Below are positions 39,621-48,229 of a DNA stretch of 64,000 nt, one piece after another. Every line of letters begins with the position of its first letter. Position 1 is the first letter of the stretch. The position numbers and the translations under genes were made by a program. Source of the stretch: Actinophytocola sp. (GTDB lineage Bacteria; Actinomycetota; Actinomycetes; Mycobacteriales; Pseudonocardiaceae); assembly GCF_009379765.1 (NCBI RefSeq), contig NZ_WHTD01000008.1:1-64000 (forward strand). The letters run 5' to 3'. A model generated the notes under the pieces. The model searched no databases. It was not told the origin of the DNA and saw only the letters and a program-made list of their open reading frames with translations.

Positions 39621-41896
39621 CGGCACGGGTAGTCCTTCACCGGCACCGACCCGGAGATGGGGTCGCGGACCGCGTTGCTGATGACCAGGTTGACGTTGGC
39701 GCCGTCGGCGGAGAACGGGTCGTGCCCGGGCAGGCCCAGCTCCTCGCACGCCTCCCACCACCCGGTCTGCGTGGCCACCACGCCCGCGGCGACCGAGGTG
39801 GTCAGCCGGGCGCGCAGCCGGATCGCGCCGGTGGCGGTGGCGAGCCGGACCATCGCGCCGTCCAGCACGCCGTGCGCGCGGGCGTCGTCCGGGTGCACCT
39901 CGAGGTAGGGCTCGGGCACCTGCTCGCGCAGCGCCGGAATGCCGCGGCCGGTGCTGTGCGTGAACTGGCGCAGCTTGCTCGAGGTGAGCACCAGGGGGAA
40001 CTCGGCGGTGAACGCCGCGGTGCGGTCGGTGGCGGCGGGCAGCGGGTCGTAGCCGTGGGTCAGGAACGTCTCGGAGTACAGCTCCACCTTGCGGGTCGGC
40101 GTGGCGAAGCCGGTCACCTTCCCGGCGTCGTCGGTCCGCTCGTGGCGGCGGAACGTGACCGTCGCGGTCGGCCGGCGCAGGCCGCCGGGATGCGCCTCCA
40201 GCTCGTCGAGGGTGAGCCCGGTGCCGCGCAGCTGCTCGGCGTAGGCCGCGCGGACGTCACCGTCCCAGAAGGACTCGCCGAGGCCGAGCCGGACCGCGAG
40301 GTCGAAGATGACCTCGACGTCGGGCCGGGACTCGTGCCGCGGGACGAGCACCGGCGCCCGGTACTGGGTGTGCGCCTGGGTGACCGGACCGCCGCCGAAC
40401 GTGGTCGCGAGTCCCGGCGACTCCCACGGCGTCGCGGCCGGCAGCAGCAGGTCGGCGAACCGCGCGGTCGGGTTCTCGACCATGTCGACGTGCACGTGGA
40501 AGTCCAGTGCCCGCAACGCTTCCCGGCCGCGGCGGCTGTCGCCGTTCTGCAGCAGCGCGTTGCCGCCGAACGCGACGAGCGCGCGGACCGGGTAGGGCCG
40601 GTCGTCGAGCGCGGCGTCGTACACGTCGTAGGCGGCGACGCCGTGCTTCGGCGCGCCGAGCGGTCGTTCCGCGAGCCCGAGGCGGGTCGCCGCGGCCGGC
40701 CGGAGCTTCGGCAGGCCGCCGGGGGAGCCGAACGTGACGTTGCCGCCCGGCGCCTCCAGCCAGCCGGTCAGCGCGTACAGGACGCCGAGCGCGCGGCTGG
40801 TCTGCGCGGTGTCGGTGTGCTGCTCCACGCCGTTGTAGGTGTCGTAGCACAGGGCGCCGGAGGAGCCGACGTGCTCGGCGAGCCGCCGGAGGTCTACTTC
40901 GGACACCCTGGTGAGCCCGGCCACGGTCGCCGGGTCGTAGCGCGCGGCCCGCTCGGCGAGCAGCGTGAACGCGCTGCGCATGCCCGGCCGGTCCACCCGC
41001 AGCCGGGGCCGGACCGGCCAGGTCGACGGGTGCCGCTCGACGTCCACCGCACGCGCCGCGGTTCCGTCCCACACCACGAAGTCGCCGGCATCGCCGCCGG
41101 AGCGCAGGAACCGGCCGGTCGCGGTGTCCACGAGGAACGGCCCGTTCGTCCACCAGGTCACGAAGTCGTGGTCGAACGTGCCGTCGGCGAGCAGAAGGTG
41201 CAGCACGCCCAGCGCGAGCGCCGCGTCGGTGCCCGGCCGCGGCCGGATCCACAGGTCGGCCCGCTCGGTGGTCGTGGTGGCCCGCGGGTCGACCACCGCG
41301 AGCCGGGCGCCGCGCCGGGTCGCCTCCTGGATCCGCCGCCAGGTCTGGAGGTGCGACGCGGCCGGGTTGTGGCCCCACACGAGGATCGCGGCGGCCGCCT
41401 CGTAGTGCGCGGTCGGCAGCCGCCCGCCGAACGTGTACGCGGCGCCGCCACCCCGGCCCCAACTGCAGATGTGGCCCGTCGTCAGCACGTTGGGCGAGCC
41501 GAACGCGGTGGCGAGCCGGTCGAGGAACGGCGACCAGTCACCGGCGTGGCTGCCGCCCGGCGCGGGCCGGGTGAACACCACCGACTCCGGGCCGTACCGC
41601 GCGGCGAGCGCACGCAGCCGGTCCGCCGCGAACGACAACGCCTCGTCCCAGGAGATCCGCTCCCAGCCCGGGTCGCCGGCCGTCTTCGGGTTGGTGCGCC
41701 GCATCGGGTACCGCAGCCGGCCCGGGTCGTGCACGAACTGCGGGGCCGCGGCGCCCTTCACGCAGAACGCGTGGTTGGGATGGTCCGGGTCGGCGCGGAC
41801 CGACAGCAGCACGTCGTCGGCCGACACCACCGCCACCGATCCGCACCGGGACTTGCACTGCGCGCAGTAGCCACGCACCGTTCGGCCGGCCGCCAT
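39602..41896 (-). CDS. Molybdopterin-dependent oxidoreductase (DMSO-reductase superfamily)
   Basis: 764 aa. The N-terminal 4Fe-4S motif 'YCAQCKSRCG...FCVKG' (C-x2-C-x3-C-x~27-C) is complete. The molybdopterin domain shows 'WERISWDEALSFAADRL', 'LTTGHICSWGRGGGA' with a cysteine where the Mo ligand sits in this superfamily, 'AILVWGHNPAASHLQTWRRI' and 'LAVVDPRATTTTERAD'. The dinucleotide-binding C-terminal domain has 'RQFTHSTGRG' and 'VEVHPDDARAHGVLDGAMV'. No Tat signal, so cytoplasmic. Relatives include thiosulfate/arsenate reductases and acetylene-hydratase-like enzymes; the substrate is open. Cys, not Sec, is the probable metal ligand. Confidence 0.88.
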   Translation of the reverse strand: MAAGRTVRGYCAQCKSRCGSVAVVSADDVLLSVRADPDHPNHAFCVKGAAAPQFVHDPGRLRYPMRRTNPKTAGDPGWERISWDEALSFAADRLRALAARYGPESVVFTRPAPGGSHAGDWSPFLDRLATAFGSPNVLTTGHICSWGRGGGAAYTFGGRLPTAHYEAAAAILVWGHNPAASHLQTWRRIQEATRRGARLAVVDPRATTTTERADLWIRPRPGTDAALALGVLHLLLADGTFDHDFVTWWTNGPFLVDTATGRFLRSGGDAGDFVVWDGTAARAVDVERHPSTWPVRPRLRVDRPGMRSAFTLLAERAARYDPATVAGLTRVSEVDLRRLAEHVGSSGALCYDTYNGVEQHTDTAQTSRALGVLYALTGWLEAPGGNVTFGSPGGLPKLRPAAATRLGLAERPLGAPKHGVAAYDVYDAALDDRPYPVRALVAFGGNALLQNGDSRRGREALRALDFHVHVDMVENPTARFADLLLPAATPWESPGLATTFGGGPVTQAHTQYRAPVLVPRHESRPDVEVIFDLAVRLGLGESFWDGDVRAAYAEQLRGTGLTLDELEAHPGGLRRPTATVTFRRHERTDDAGKVTGFATPTRKVELYSETFLTHGYDPLPAATDRTAAFTAEFPLVLTSSKLRQFTHSTGRGIPALREQVPEPYLEVHPDDARAHGVLDGAMVRLATATGAIRLRARLTTSVAAGVVATQTGWWEACEELGLPGHDPFSADGANVNLVISNAVRDPISGSVPVKDYPCRIEPLP

Positions 41897-41927
41897 GGCT
41901 GGTTCCTCTCACTCAGCCGCGGCGGCC

Positions 41928-42080
41928 CTAGTCCGCCTCCCCGGATTTTTATGCGGGGGTTGCGTCCCGGCACAGGTGCGGGTGGCAAGGTGGATTGTGG
42001 CTGGGTATCGTCACGTTCCCCTGAGGTATCTGTTGATCGAGCGCGGACTTTCGCACAAAGATCCACGGGACAGGGACTAG
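41928..42080. mobile_element. MITE-like element family A, copy 4 (inverted, complete)
   Basis: A 153-bp element bounded by CTAG on both sides. Left end CTAGTCCGCCTCCCCGGAT, right end GATCCACGGGACAGGGACTAG. The inner sequence CACGTTCCCCTGAGG corresponds to the family core. The right CTAG provides the stop codon of the solute-binding protein at 42077. The ends show a short inverted repeat (CTAGTCC/GGACTAG). Confidence 0.8.
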
Positions 42081-43126
42081 CCGATCGCTTCCTTGACGAT
42101 GTCGGCGGCGACGGCCTTCTCGTAGTCCACGCCGAGGGGCGTGCCGCTCGTGTCGGCGAAGTCGGACAGCGCCTTGAACGCCTCGGGCGTGATCAACGGC
42201 GAGTCCGGCACGGACTTGACTGAGTAGGCGTAGGCCGCGTCGAACGTCTTCGCGTCGAGGTCGGGGAACTCCTTGCGCAGGCAGGGCTTGCCGGCGTCGG
42301 GGTCGTCCCGCAGGAGCTTCATGGCGTCGGCGATGCCGGCCACGAGCGCCTTGACCTTGTCCGGGTTCTGCGCGAGCTCCCGGGTGTTCGCCGAGCCGAC
42401 CAGGTAGGGGTACTGGGTCAGCTCCTCGAACTCGTCACCGGAGAACAGGATCTTGCCGATCCCCTGCGACTCGGCCTGGTTGCCGTTGGGCGGCGAGCCG
42501 GCGAGCCCGCCGATCTTGTCGATCTTCATCGCGGCGAACATGTTGCTGTAGTTGTTCAGCGCGAGCATCCGGATGTCCTTGTCCGGGTCCATCCCGAACT
42601 TCGGCAGCACGAACCGCAGGAGCTGGTCGATCGAGTCGCCCGGGTTGAGGATCGCGACGGTCTCGCCACGCAGCGCGTGCACCCGGTCCTCGAGCGAGGA
42701 GTCCGGGGTGACGCCCGTCGCGTCGATGAGCTTGTTGCTGCCGACGACCTGCACGCCGTAGCCGCGGCTCGCGTTGAACAGCATCTGGACCGGGGCGCCC
42801 TCGCGGATCGGGCTCACCGCCGCGGGCGCGCCGGTCATCGCCGACAGCGCGTCGCCGGAGACCAGGCCGGCGATGGCGGCGGTGGTGCCCTGCGGGGAGA
42901 CGGTCAGCTCGACGTCCAGGCCGTGATCGGTGAAGTAGTTCTCGCACACCGCCACGTACGCGGCGGCCCAGGTGATGACCTTGCCGCCCAACACGATCGT
43001 GGCCGAGCCGAGGTCGGTCGTGCCTGAGCCGCTGTCCGCGGCTCCCTCGTCGCCGCACGAGGTGAGACCGAGGACCAGTGCGAGAGCGGCGGTCGCGGCG
43101 CCGATGCCGCGAATCGTGCGAACCAT
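42077..43126 (-). CDS. ABC transporter solute-binding lipoprotein (SsuA/NMT1 type)
   Basis: 349 aa. Signal peptide with lipobox 'LGLTSCGDEG'. The binding fold is shown by 'AAYVAVCENYFTDHGLDVEL', 'TTAAIAGLVSGDALSAMTGA', 'LRGETVAILNPGDSIDQLLR' and 'FPDLDAKTFDAAYAYSVKSV'. It is an intact paralogue of the frameshifted protein at 33330. No permease is adjacent, so it may supply the permease at 34766 together with the ATPase at 44055. Divergent from the GntR regulator with palindromic boxes between them, a usual place for direct control. Confidence 0.88.
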   Translation of the reverse strand: MVRTIRGIGAATAALALVLGLTSCGDEGAADSGSGTTDLGSATIVLGGKVITWAAAYVAVCENYFTDHGLDVELTVSPQGTTAAIAGLVSGDALSAMTGAPAAVSPIREGAPVQMLFNASRGYGVQVVGSNKLIDATGVTPDSSLEDRVHALRGETVAILNPGDSIDQLLRFVLPKFGMDPDKDIRMLALNNYSNMFAAMKIDKIGGLAGSPPNGNQAESQGIGKILFSGDEFEELTQYPYLVGSANTRELAQNPDKVKALVAGIADAMKLLRDDPDAGKPCLRKEFPDLDAKTFDAAYAYSVKSVPDSPLITPEAFKALSDFADTSGTPLGVDYEKAVAADIVKEAIG

Positions 43127-43141
43127 GTCACGACCTCCATA

Positions 43142-43163
43142 GATGATATATCATCTTAAGATG
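43142..43163. promoter_or_regulatory. Double palindrome upstream of the solute-binding-protein and GntR genes
   Basis: GATGATATATCATC (43142-43155) is a perfect 14-bp palindrome, directly overlapping a second one, CATCTTAAGATG (43152-43163). They start 16 bp before the solute-binding-protein ATG on the minus strand, a position suited to repression. The best-formed operator candidates of the island, next to its only resident regulator. Confidence 0.7.
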
Positions 43164-43248
43164 TACCCGGAGTGCTGTCAACGGACCCGACTGTCACCTT
43201 GGGTGACGACACGCCTGGATCGGAACCTTTTCCGAACCTGCACGAGTT

Positions 43249-43264
43249 GGCTATATCGTTTAGT
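43249..43264. promoter_or_regulatory. AT-rich box before the GntR gene
   Basis: GCTATATCGTTTAGTT, about 45-60 bp before ATG 43309. TATATCGTNTA is shared with the boxes at 55528 and (inverted) 6359, pointing to autoregulation. Confidence 0.55.
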
Positions 43265-43308
43265 TCACCCTGCGTACACTGAGGCGTACCGCAGCGCGAG
43301 GAGAGGTC

Positions 43309-44049
43309 ATGGCGCGCACATCGATCATGAACAGTGAAGGCAGACCTGACGGCCTGCAGGACTTCGTCGCGCGCCGGTTGGCCAAGGCGATCGCGTCGGG
43401 TGATCTCCCGCCGGGGACCCGCCTGTCGCCCGCCCGGCTGGCCGAGGACCTCGGCGTGTCGCACATTCCGGTCCGCGAGGCACTCGCCGCGCTGGAGGCG
43501 GTCGGGCAGGTGAAGCGGATCCCCCGGGTCGGGTTCTTCGTCGCGGAGCTGTCCACGGACGACATCGAGGACATCTACCACTGGCGGCAGGTGCTCGAGG
43601 ACGAGGCGCACCGGCTGGGCGTGCCGAAGCTGGAGGAGGCCGACCTCGCGCGGATGCGCGAGATCAACAGCGACATGCTCAAGGCGGTCCACGACCGCAA
43701 CACGCCCGCGTTCGTCGAGCTGAACCGGACCTTCCACTTCGTGCCGTTCGAGCGGGCGGGCAGTGAGCACCTCATCCGGTTCGTCACCCACCTGTGGGAC
43801 GCCGCGGCGCGCTACCAGAACACGATGGCCTACGTGCGGGTGCCGAAGGATCTGCTCCAGGAGCACCACGACGGGCTGATGTCCGCGTTCGAGGCTCGCG
43901 ACGTTGGCGCGGTCAACGGCTGGATGGCCAGGCACCGGGGGATCACCCTGGACGCCATCCGCAAGATCCACGCCGCCGCCGCCGAGGCGGAGAAAGCGGA
44001 GAAGTCCGAGAAAGCCAAGAAGGCCGAGAAGGCCGGGCAGAAGGCCTGA
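43309..44049 (+). CDS. GntR family transcriptional regulator, FCD (FadR-C) type
   Basis: 246 aa; ATG after GGAGAGG. The winged-helix N-terminus ('RLAKAIASGDLPPGTRLSPA', then 'LAEDLGVSHIPVREALAALE') is diagnostic of GntR. The C-terminal helical FCD ligand domain has 'DIYHWRQVLEDEAHRLG', 'RTFHFVPFERAGSEHL' and 'EHHDGLMSAFEARD', including the His/Asp metal-site positions. A Lys/Ala/Glu-rich tail ('AEKAEKSEKAKKAEKAG') ends the protein. FCD regulators usually respond to organic acids. It is the only intact regulator between 6 and 57 kb and probably binds the AT-rich boxes found there. Confidence 0.9.
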   Translation: MARTSIMNSEGRPDGLQDFVARRLAKAIASGDLPPGTRLSPARLAEDLGVSHIPVREALAALEAVGQVKRIPRVGFFVAELSTDDIEDIYHWRQVLEDEAHRLGVPKLEEADLARMREINSDMLKAVHDRNTPAFVELNRTFHFVPFERAGSEHLIRFVTHLWDAAARYQNTMAYVRVPKDLLQEHHDGLMSAFEARDVGAVNGWMARHRGITLDAIRKIHAAAAEAEKAEKSEKAKKAEKAGQKA

Positions 44050-44054
44050 GCCCG

Positions 44055-44885
44055 CTACATCTCGCCGCCTCTCAGCATGTCGTCCTGCAGGATCGCCCAC
44101 AGCTCCTGCTGGAGCTCGCGGAAGCGGTCGTGGAAGCGGACGTCGAACACGTCCCGAGGGTGCTGGATGTCGATGGTCTTGATCGTGCGCATCGTGCCCG
44201 GCCGGGACGAGACCACGACCACCCGGTCGGACAGCGTCACCGCCTCGGCCAGGTCGTGGGTGACGAACAGGATCGTCGTCCCCTCGCCCGACCACAGCCG
44301 TAGCAGCTCCTGCTGGAGCACGAGCTTGAGCTGCGCGTCCAGGGCGCCGAACGGCTCGTCCATGAGCAGCGTCTCGGGCTGGTAGATCAGCGTGCGGGCG
44401 AGCACGACCCGCTTGCGCATGCCGCCGGAGAGCTCCGCGGGGTAGTGGTTGCCGAAGTCGGTGAGGCCCACCTTCTCGATCATCTCGTCGATCAGCTCGG
44501 TCCGCTCCGCGCGCGGGTGGTGGCGGATCTCCAGCGGGATGGCGATGTTCTGCCGGACCGTGCGCCACGGCAGCAGCGTGTCGGCCTGGGTGACGTAGCC
44601 GACGTTGGTGTTCACCGCGTCGACCGGCTCGCCCTTGTAGCGCACGCTCCCGCTGGACGGCTTCATCAGCCCGGCGGTGATGTTGAGCAGGGTGGACTTG
44701 CCGCAGCCGCTGGGCCCCACGATGCTGACGAACTCGCCGGGCCGCACGTCGAAGTGCGCGTCGCCGAGGGCCTGGAACGGTTTGCTCTTCTTGAAGAAGC
44801 GCTTCCCCACATGGTCGAAGGAGATCATCGGCGGCACGTCCGCCCCGGCCTCCTGGCTGTCCAGCACTTGCGTCTCCTGCCGCAT
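44055..44885 (-). CDS. ABC transporter ATPase, SsuB/TauB type
   Basis: 276 aa from ATG 44885 (TAGGAGG 7 nt upstream). Walker A '[12 protein letters not shown]', Q-loop 'YVTQADTLLPWRT', signature 'LSGGMRKRVVLART', Walker B '[11 protein letters not shown]', 'FVTHDLAEAV'. Typical for sulfonate/nitrate-like importers. It is the last gene of the UGSC-4 operon and has no permease beside it; the lone permease at 34766 and solute-binding protein at 42077 are candidate partners. Convergent with the GntR gene, with a 5-bp gap. Confidence 0.92.
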   Translation of the reverse strand: MRQETQVLDSQEAGADVPPMISFDHVGKRFFKKSKPFQALGDAHFDVRPGEFVSIVGPSGCGKSTLLNITAGLMKPSSGSVRYKGEPVDAVNTNVGYVTQADTLLPWRTVRQNIAIPLEIRHHPRAERTELIDEMIEKVGLTDFGNHYPAELSGGMRKRVVLARTLIYQPETLLMDEPFGALDAQLKLVLQQELLRLWSGEGTTILFVTHDLAEAVTLSDRVVVVSSRPGTMRTIKTIDIQHPRDVFDVRFHDRFRELQQELWAILQDDMLRGGEM

Positions 44886-44917
44886 CGAAAACCCTCCTAC
44901 GCCGTCGTATTCGGTTG

Positions 44918-45652
44918 TCAGCTGTTGCGGCGCCGCAGCGACCACATCTGGGAGCCCCGCTCCAGCTCCAGCGCCACCGGCCAGGACACACCCGGCGGGT
45001 CGAGCTCGCGGCGCATCGACCCGAGCACCCGCCTGGACAGCTCCGGGTCGCGCGCCGCGGCGGCGGCCAGCTCGCGGGCCCGCGCGTCCACGTCGGCGGC
45101 GTCGACCGACTCCCATGCCAGGCCGAGCTCCGCCGCCCTCGTCCCGGACACCTCCGCGCCGAACAACCCGATCGCGGCCGCCGCCTCCCGGCTGACCACC
45201 CGGCCGAGCAGGGTGAAGTGGCCACCGCCGGGGTGGAGGCCGATCCGGGTGAAGCCGGCGATGATCCGCGTGTCGTGTGCGACGATCCGCAGGTCCGTGG
45301 CCAGCAGCAGGTTGACCCCCGCGCCGACCGCCGCACCCTGGACCGCGGCGATCGTCGGCACCGACATGTTCCCGACCCGGACGAACGCGTCGTAGATGGA
45401 GCCGAGCTCGGCGAACCGTTCCGGGTCGGCGGGGTCCTCGCCGGCCCGGGCCAGGACCTCGCGCTCGGCGCCGGAGCAGAACGTGCCGCCCCCGCCGCGC
45501 ACGATGACCGCGCCGACGGCCGGGTCGGCGTCGACCTGGTCGCACACCTGCACGAGCCGCCGCGACGACTCCGGGTTCAGCGCGTTGCGGGTCTTGGGTG
45601 AGTCGATGGTGATCGTGGCGATCCCGTCGGTGACCTCGACATCGATAGTCAT
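44918..45652 (-). CDS. Enoyl-CoA hydratase/isomerase family protein
   Basis: 244 aa from ATG 45652. Crotonase-fold signatures: 'IATITIDSPKTRNALNPESS', the oxyanion-hole segment 'GGGGTFCSGAEREVLAR', then 'TIAAVQGAAVGAGVNLLLAT' and 'ARIGLHPGGGHF'-type 'FTRIGLHPGGGHFTLLGRVV'. One catalytic Glu position lies in 'RIGLHPGGG', where hydratases often have Glu, so hydration is not assured; isomerase or thioesterase-like action is possible. Encoded between a partner gene and an ATPase in the UGSC-4 operon. Confidence 0.85.
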   Translation of the reverse strand: MTIDVEVTDGIATITIDSPKTRNALNPESSRRLVQVCDQVDADPAVGAVIVRGGGGTFCSGAEREVLARAGEDPADPERFAELGSIYDAFVRVGNMSVPTIAAVQGAAVGAGVNLLLATDLRIVAHDTRIIAGFTRIGLHPGGGHFTLLGRVVSREAAAAIGLFGAEVSGTRAAELGLAWESVDAADVDARARELAAAAARDPELSRRVLGSMRRELDPPGVSWPVALELERGSQMWSLRRRNS

Positions 45653-45671
45653 CGGTGGTTGCTCGGCCTCT

Positions 45672-46757
45672 CTAGTAGCGGAACTCCATGACACTCTTGA
45701 CCGGGGTGCCGTCCTCGAGTGTGATCGGGTTGACAGGCACCATCGTCGCCTCTCCGAAGCTCGGTGAGATCACCGAGTGCGGCCCGGGCCCGCCAGCGAC
45801 CACGATGTTGATCTCCGCCGGGCTGTCCGCCAGCGGGATGCCCGCGTCGGGGTGGTCGGACCGGTAGCGCCGGGGCCTGCGGTGGCGGACCATGCCGTTC
45901 AGCGTCTCCGGCGGGAAGTCCGACACCTTCACCCTGGAGTGCTCGTAGAGGAACTCCCGCACGTCGTTCTTGGTGAACCCGTCCTCGGCGAGGATCTGCG
46001 CGTGCTCGGGGCAGAAGAGGATCAGCGGGCCGCCGCCGAGCTGGACGTTCTGGTGGCCCGCGCTCGCCGCGGCCGAGCAGAACGTGCGCAGGATCCCGGT
46101 CGCGCTGCGGCTCGCCAGCTCCAGCACGTTCTGCGTGCCGGTGACCGAGAACAGCGACACCGCGCTCGTCTCCACGTCGTAGCCGCGCTCGACGTGGAAC
46201 GGCTCCCACGGCGACTCGGCCTCGTTCTCCGCGATGCACATGCCGTACTTGCCCGGCTGGCCCTGGGTCGACTTGTCCATCGTCTGCGGCGCGCCGCCGC
46301 CGATGTTCATCATGCAGAGCCGCACCGCCCGGCCGACCGTGGCGTTGGCCCGGAAGCCCTGGCCGAGGCAGTTGCCCTTGCCGTTGAAGCCCAGCTCGTC
46401 GGCGATCGGGCCGTTGACCATCACCATCACCGCCACCGGGTTGGTGGTGGCCTGGATGCCGAACGTGTTGAAGTCCGGGTGCGCGAGGCCGCGCACCGCG
46501 GCGAGCACCACCGGCAGGTACTCCGGCTTGCAGCCCGCCATGACCGCGTTGACCGCGACGTTGTGCACGGTCGCCTCGGCCCGGGTCGCCGGGATCCTCC
46601 CGAGCGAGGAGTGCGGGTCGAGGTCGGTGAACTCCAGCGCGGCCGCGACCGCGTCCTCGGTGGGTGGCACGATCGGCAGGCCGTCGGTCCAGCCCTGGTC
46701 CGCGTAGTGGTCGAGTACGTCGGCGAGCTCGCCTTCGATGGTCAGCAGCTCGGGCAT
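45672..46757 (-). CDS. UGSC-partner family protein, copy f
   Basis: 361 aa, ATG sharing one base with the CoA-transferase stop and GGAG upstream. Landmarks: 'GWTDGLPIVPPTEDAV', 'AVNAVMAGCKPEYLPVV' (Cys76), 'IQATTNPVAVMVMVNGPIAD', 'RANATVGRAVRLCMMNIGGG', 'GKYGMCIAENEAESPWEP' (Cys174), 'FHVERGY', 'EHAQILAEDGFTKNDVREFL' and 'INIVVAGGPGPHSVISPSF'. It has a slightly longer loop ('RHRRPRRYRSDHPDAG') before the C-terminal motif. It lies in the same operon as UGSC-4 but separated from it by two CoA-transferase genes. Function unknown. Confidence 0.85.
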   Translation of the reverse strand: MPELLTIEGELADVLDHYADQGWTDGLPIVPPTEDAVAAALEFTDLDPHSSLGRIPATRAEATVHNVAVNAVMAGCKPEYLPVVLAAVRGLAHPDFNTFGIQATTNPVAVMVMVNGPIADELGFNGKGNCLGQGFRANATVGRAVRLCMMNIGGGAPQTMDKSTQGQPGKYGMCIAENEAESPWEPFHVERGYDVETSAVSLFSVTGTQNVLELASRSATGILRTFCSAAASAGHQNVQLGGGPLILFCPEHAQILAEDGFTKNDVREFLYEHSRVKVSDFPPETLNGMVRHRRPRRYRSDHPDAGIPLADSPAEINIVVAGGPGPHSVISPSFGEATMVPVNPITLEDGTPVKSVMEFRY

Positions 46758-48229
46758 CAGATCACTCCGTCCGCGCGTAGGGCCGCGAGCGTGGTCTCGT
46801 CGAGGCCGAGCTCGGCGAACACCGTCGCGTTGTCGGCGCCGCGGGGTGGGCCCGCGTGCTCGACGGTGTGCTCGCGGCTCGGGAACTTCGGCACGACGCC
46901 CTGCATCAGCACCGGGCCGAGCACGTCGTCGGCCACCTCGATGAGGTCGCCCCTGGCCTGGAACTGCGGGTCGGCCACGATGTCCTCGGCGGAGTACACC
47001 TGCTGGTGCACCGCGTCCGCCTCGGCGAGGCGCTTCTCGAGCGTGGCGTAGTCCCACTTGGCGGCCCAGATGTGCAGCAGCTCGTCGCACTCGTCGAGGA
47101 ACTCGACCACCGCGGCCGGGTCGCTCATCATCACGCCCGCGTCGACGCGGGCCATCTGCGGCACGGCCTCGGCGGCCTGCAGGATGCGCCGGATCGCCGC
47201 CGGGCCCACCGCGCTCACCACGAACCACCTGCCGTCCGCGGACCGGAAGAGGTTGCGCAGCACGCCGTGGCTGGTGAGCTTGTTGCCCGGCCGGTGCGGC
47301 GCGGTGCCGAACTGGTGGTAGCTCGCGATCTGGGTCGGGATGATCCGGAACAGGCCCTCGAACAGCGCGATGTCGACGACCTCGACGCCGGTGGCCGGAC
47401 CGTTGTGCCCGCGGCCCCACAGCGCGGCCATGATCCCGAACGCGCCGAACGTGGCCGCGACGCCGTCCGCGAGCGTGGTCGACGGGAAGGTCGGCGGGCC
47501 GTCCGACTCGCCGTTGAGGTGGGCGAACCCGCTGATCGCCTCCGCGATCGTGCCGAACCCGGGGCGGCCGCTGACCGGACCGCTCTGGCCGAACCCGGAG
47601 ATCCGCAGCATCACCGCGTCGACCCCGGCCGCGGTCAGGTCGGCCGGGCCCAGGCCCCACTTCTCCAGCGTGCCGGGGCGGAAGTTCTCGCAGATGACGT
47701 CCGCGTCCCTGGCCAGCTCGACGGCGAGCTCGCGGCCGCGCCCGGTGTTGATGTCGAGCGTGATCACCCGCTTGCCGCGCTGGATGACCGACCACCACAT
47801 GGACTGCTCGCCCTTGCGCGGCAGCATGGTCCGGATCGAGGTCTTGGTCGGGTGCTCGACGGCGATCACGTCCGCGCCGAGGTCGGCGAGCAGGCTCGCG
47901 GACAGCGCGCCGGAGTACTGGTGGGACAGGTCGAGCACGCGCAACCCGGCGAGAATCGGCCCGCCCGCCAGCCCCCCCGAGCCACCCCAAGGCCCCGCCG
48001 CGTCACCCCGCGACGTGGCCGTGTCGCCCGCTGGCGTCGATGAGTCGTCCCGTGGCGTAGCCGTGTCGCCCGCTGGCGTAGTCGTGTCGTCTGGTGGCGT
48101 GGCCGTGTCGCCCGCTGGCGTGGTCGTGCTGTCCCGTGGCGTGGCCGTGTCGTCCGCTGGCGTGGCCATGTCGTCTGGTGGCGTGGCTGTGTCGTCCGGC
48201 TGTGTCGTCGGTTCGCTGGTCACGGTCAT
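46757..48229 (-). CDS. Class III CoA-transferase with a heptad-repeat N-terminal extension
   Basis: 490 aa. The first ~75 residues are about nine 7-residue repeats of the type T-A-T-P-x-D-D, encoded by 21-bp DNA repeats. The CaiB/BaiF enzyme then starts at 'ILAGLRVLDLSHQYSGALSA', with 'LADLGADVIAVEHP', 'NFRPGTLEKWGLG' and the catalytic Asp in 'STTLADGVAATFG'. The ATG overlaps the upstream CoA-transferase stop (ATGA). The Thr/Pro/Asp-rich extension is not part of the family and is probably disordered. It transfers CoA to a carboxylic acid substrate of the pathway. Confidence 0.88.
   Translation of the reverse strand: MTVTSEPTTQPDDTATPPDDMATPADDTATPRDSTTTPAGDTATPPDDTTTPAGDTATPRDDSSTPAGDTATSRGDAAGPWGGSGGLAGGPILAGLRVLDLSHQYSGALSASLLADLGADVIAVEHPTKTSIRTMLPRKGEQSMWWSVIQRGKRVITLDINTGRGRELAVELARDADVICENFRPGTLEKWGLGPADLTAAGVDAVMLRISGFGQSGPVSGRPGFGTIAEAISGFAHLNGESDGPPTFPSTTLADGVAATFGAFGIMAALWGRGHNGPATGVEVVDIALFEGLFRIIPTQIASYHQFGTAPHRPGNKLTSHGVLRNLFRSADGRWFVVSAVGPAAIRRILQAAEAVPQMARVDAGVMMSDPAAVVEFLDECDELLHIWAAKWDYATLEKRLAEADAVHQQVYSAEDIVADPQFQARGDLIEVADDVLGPVLMQGVVPKFPSREHTVEHAGPPRGADNATVFAELGLDETTLAALRADGVI

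Noticed and set aside
39602-41896. Formate-dehydrogenase-type selenoprotein
   Set aside because: The frame is open throughout with Cys at the metal-ligand position, and no in-frame TGA is present.
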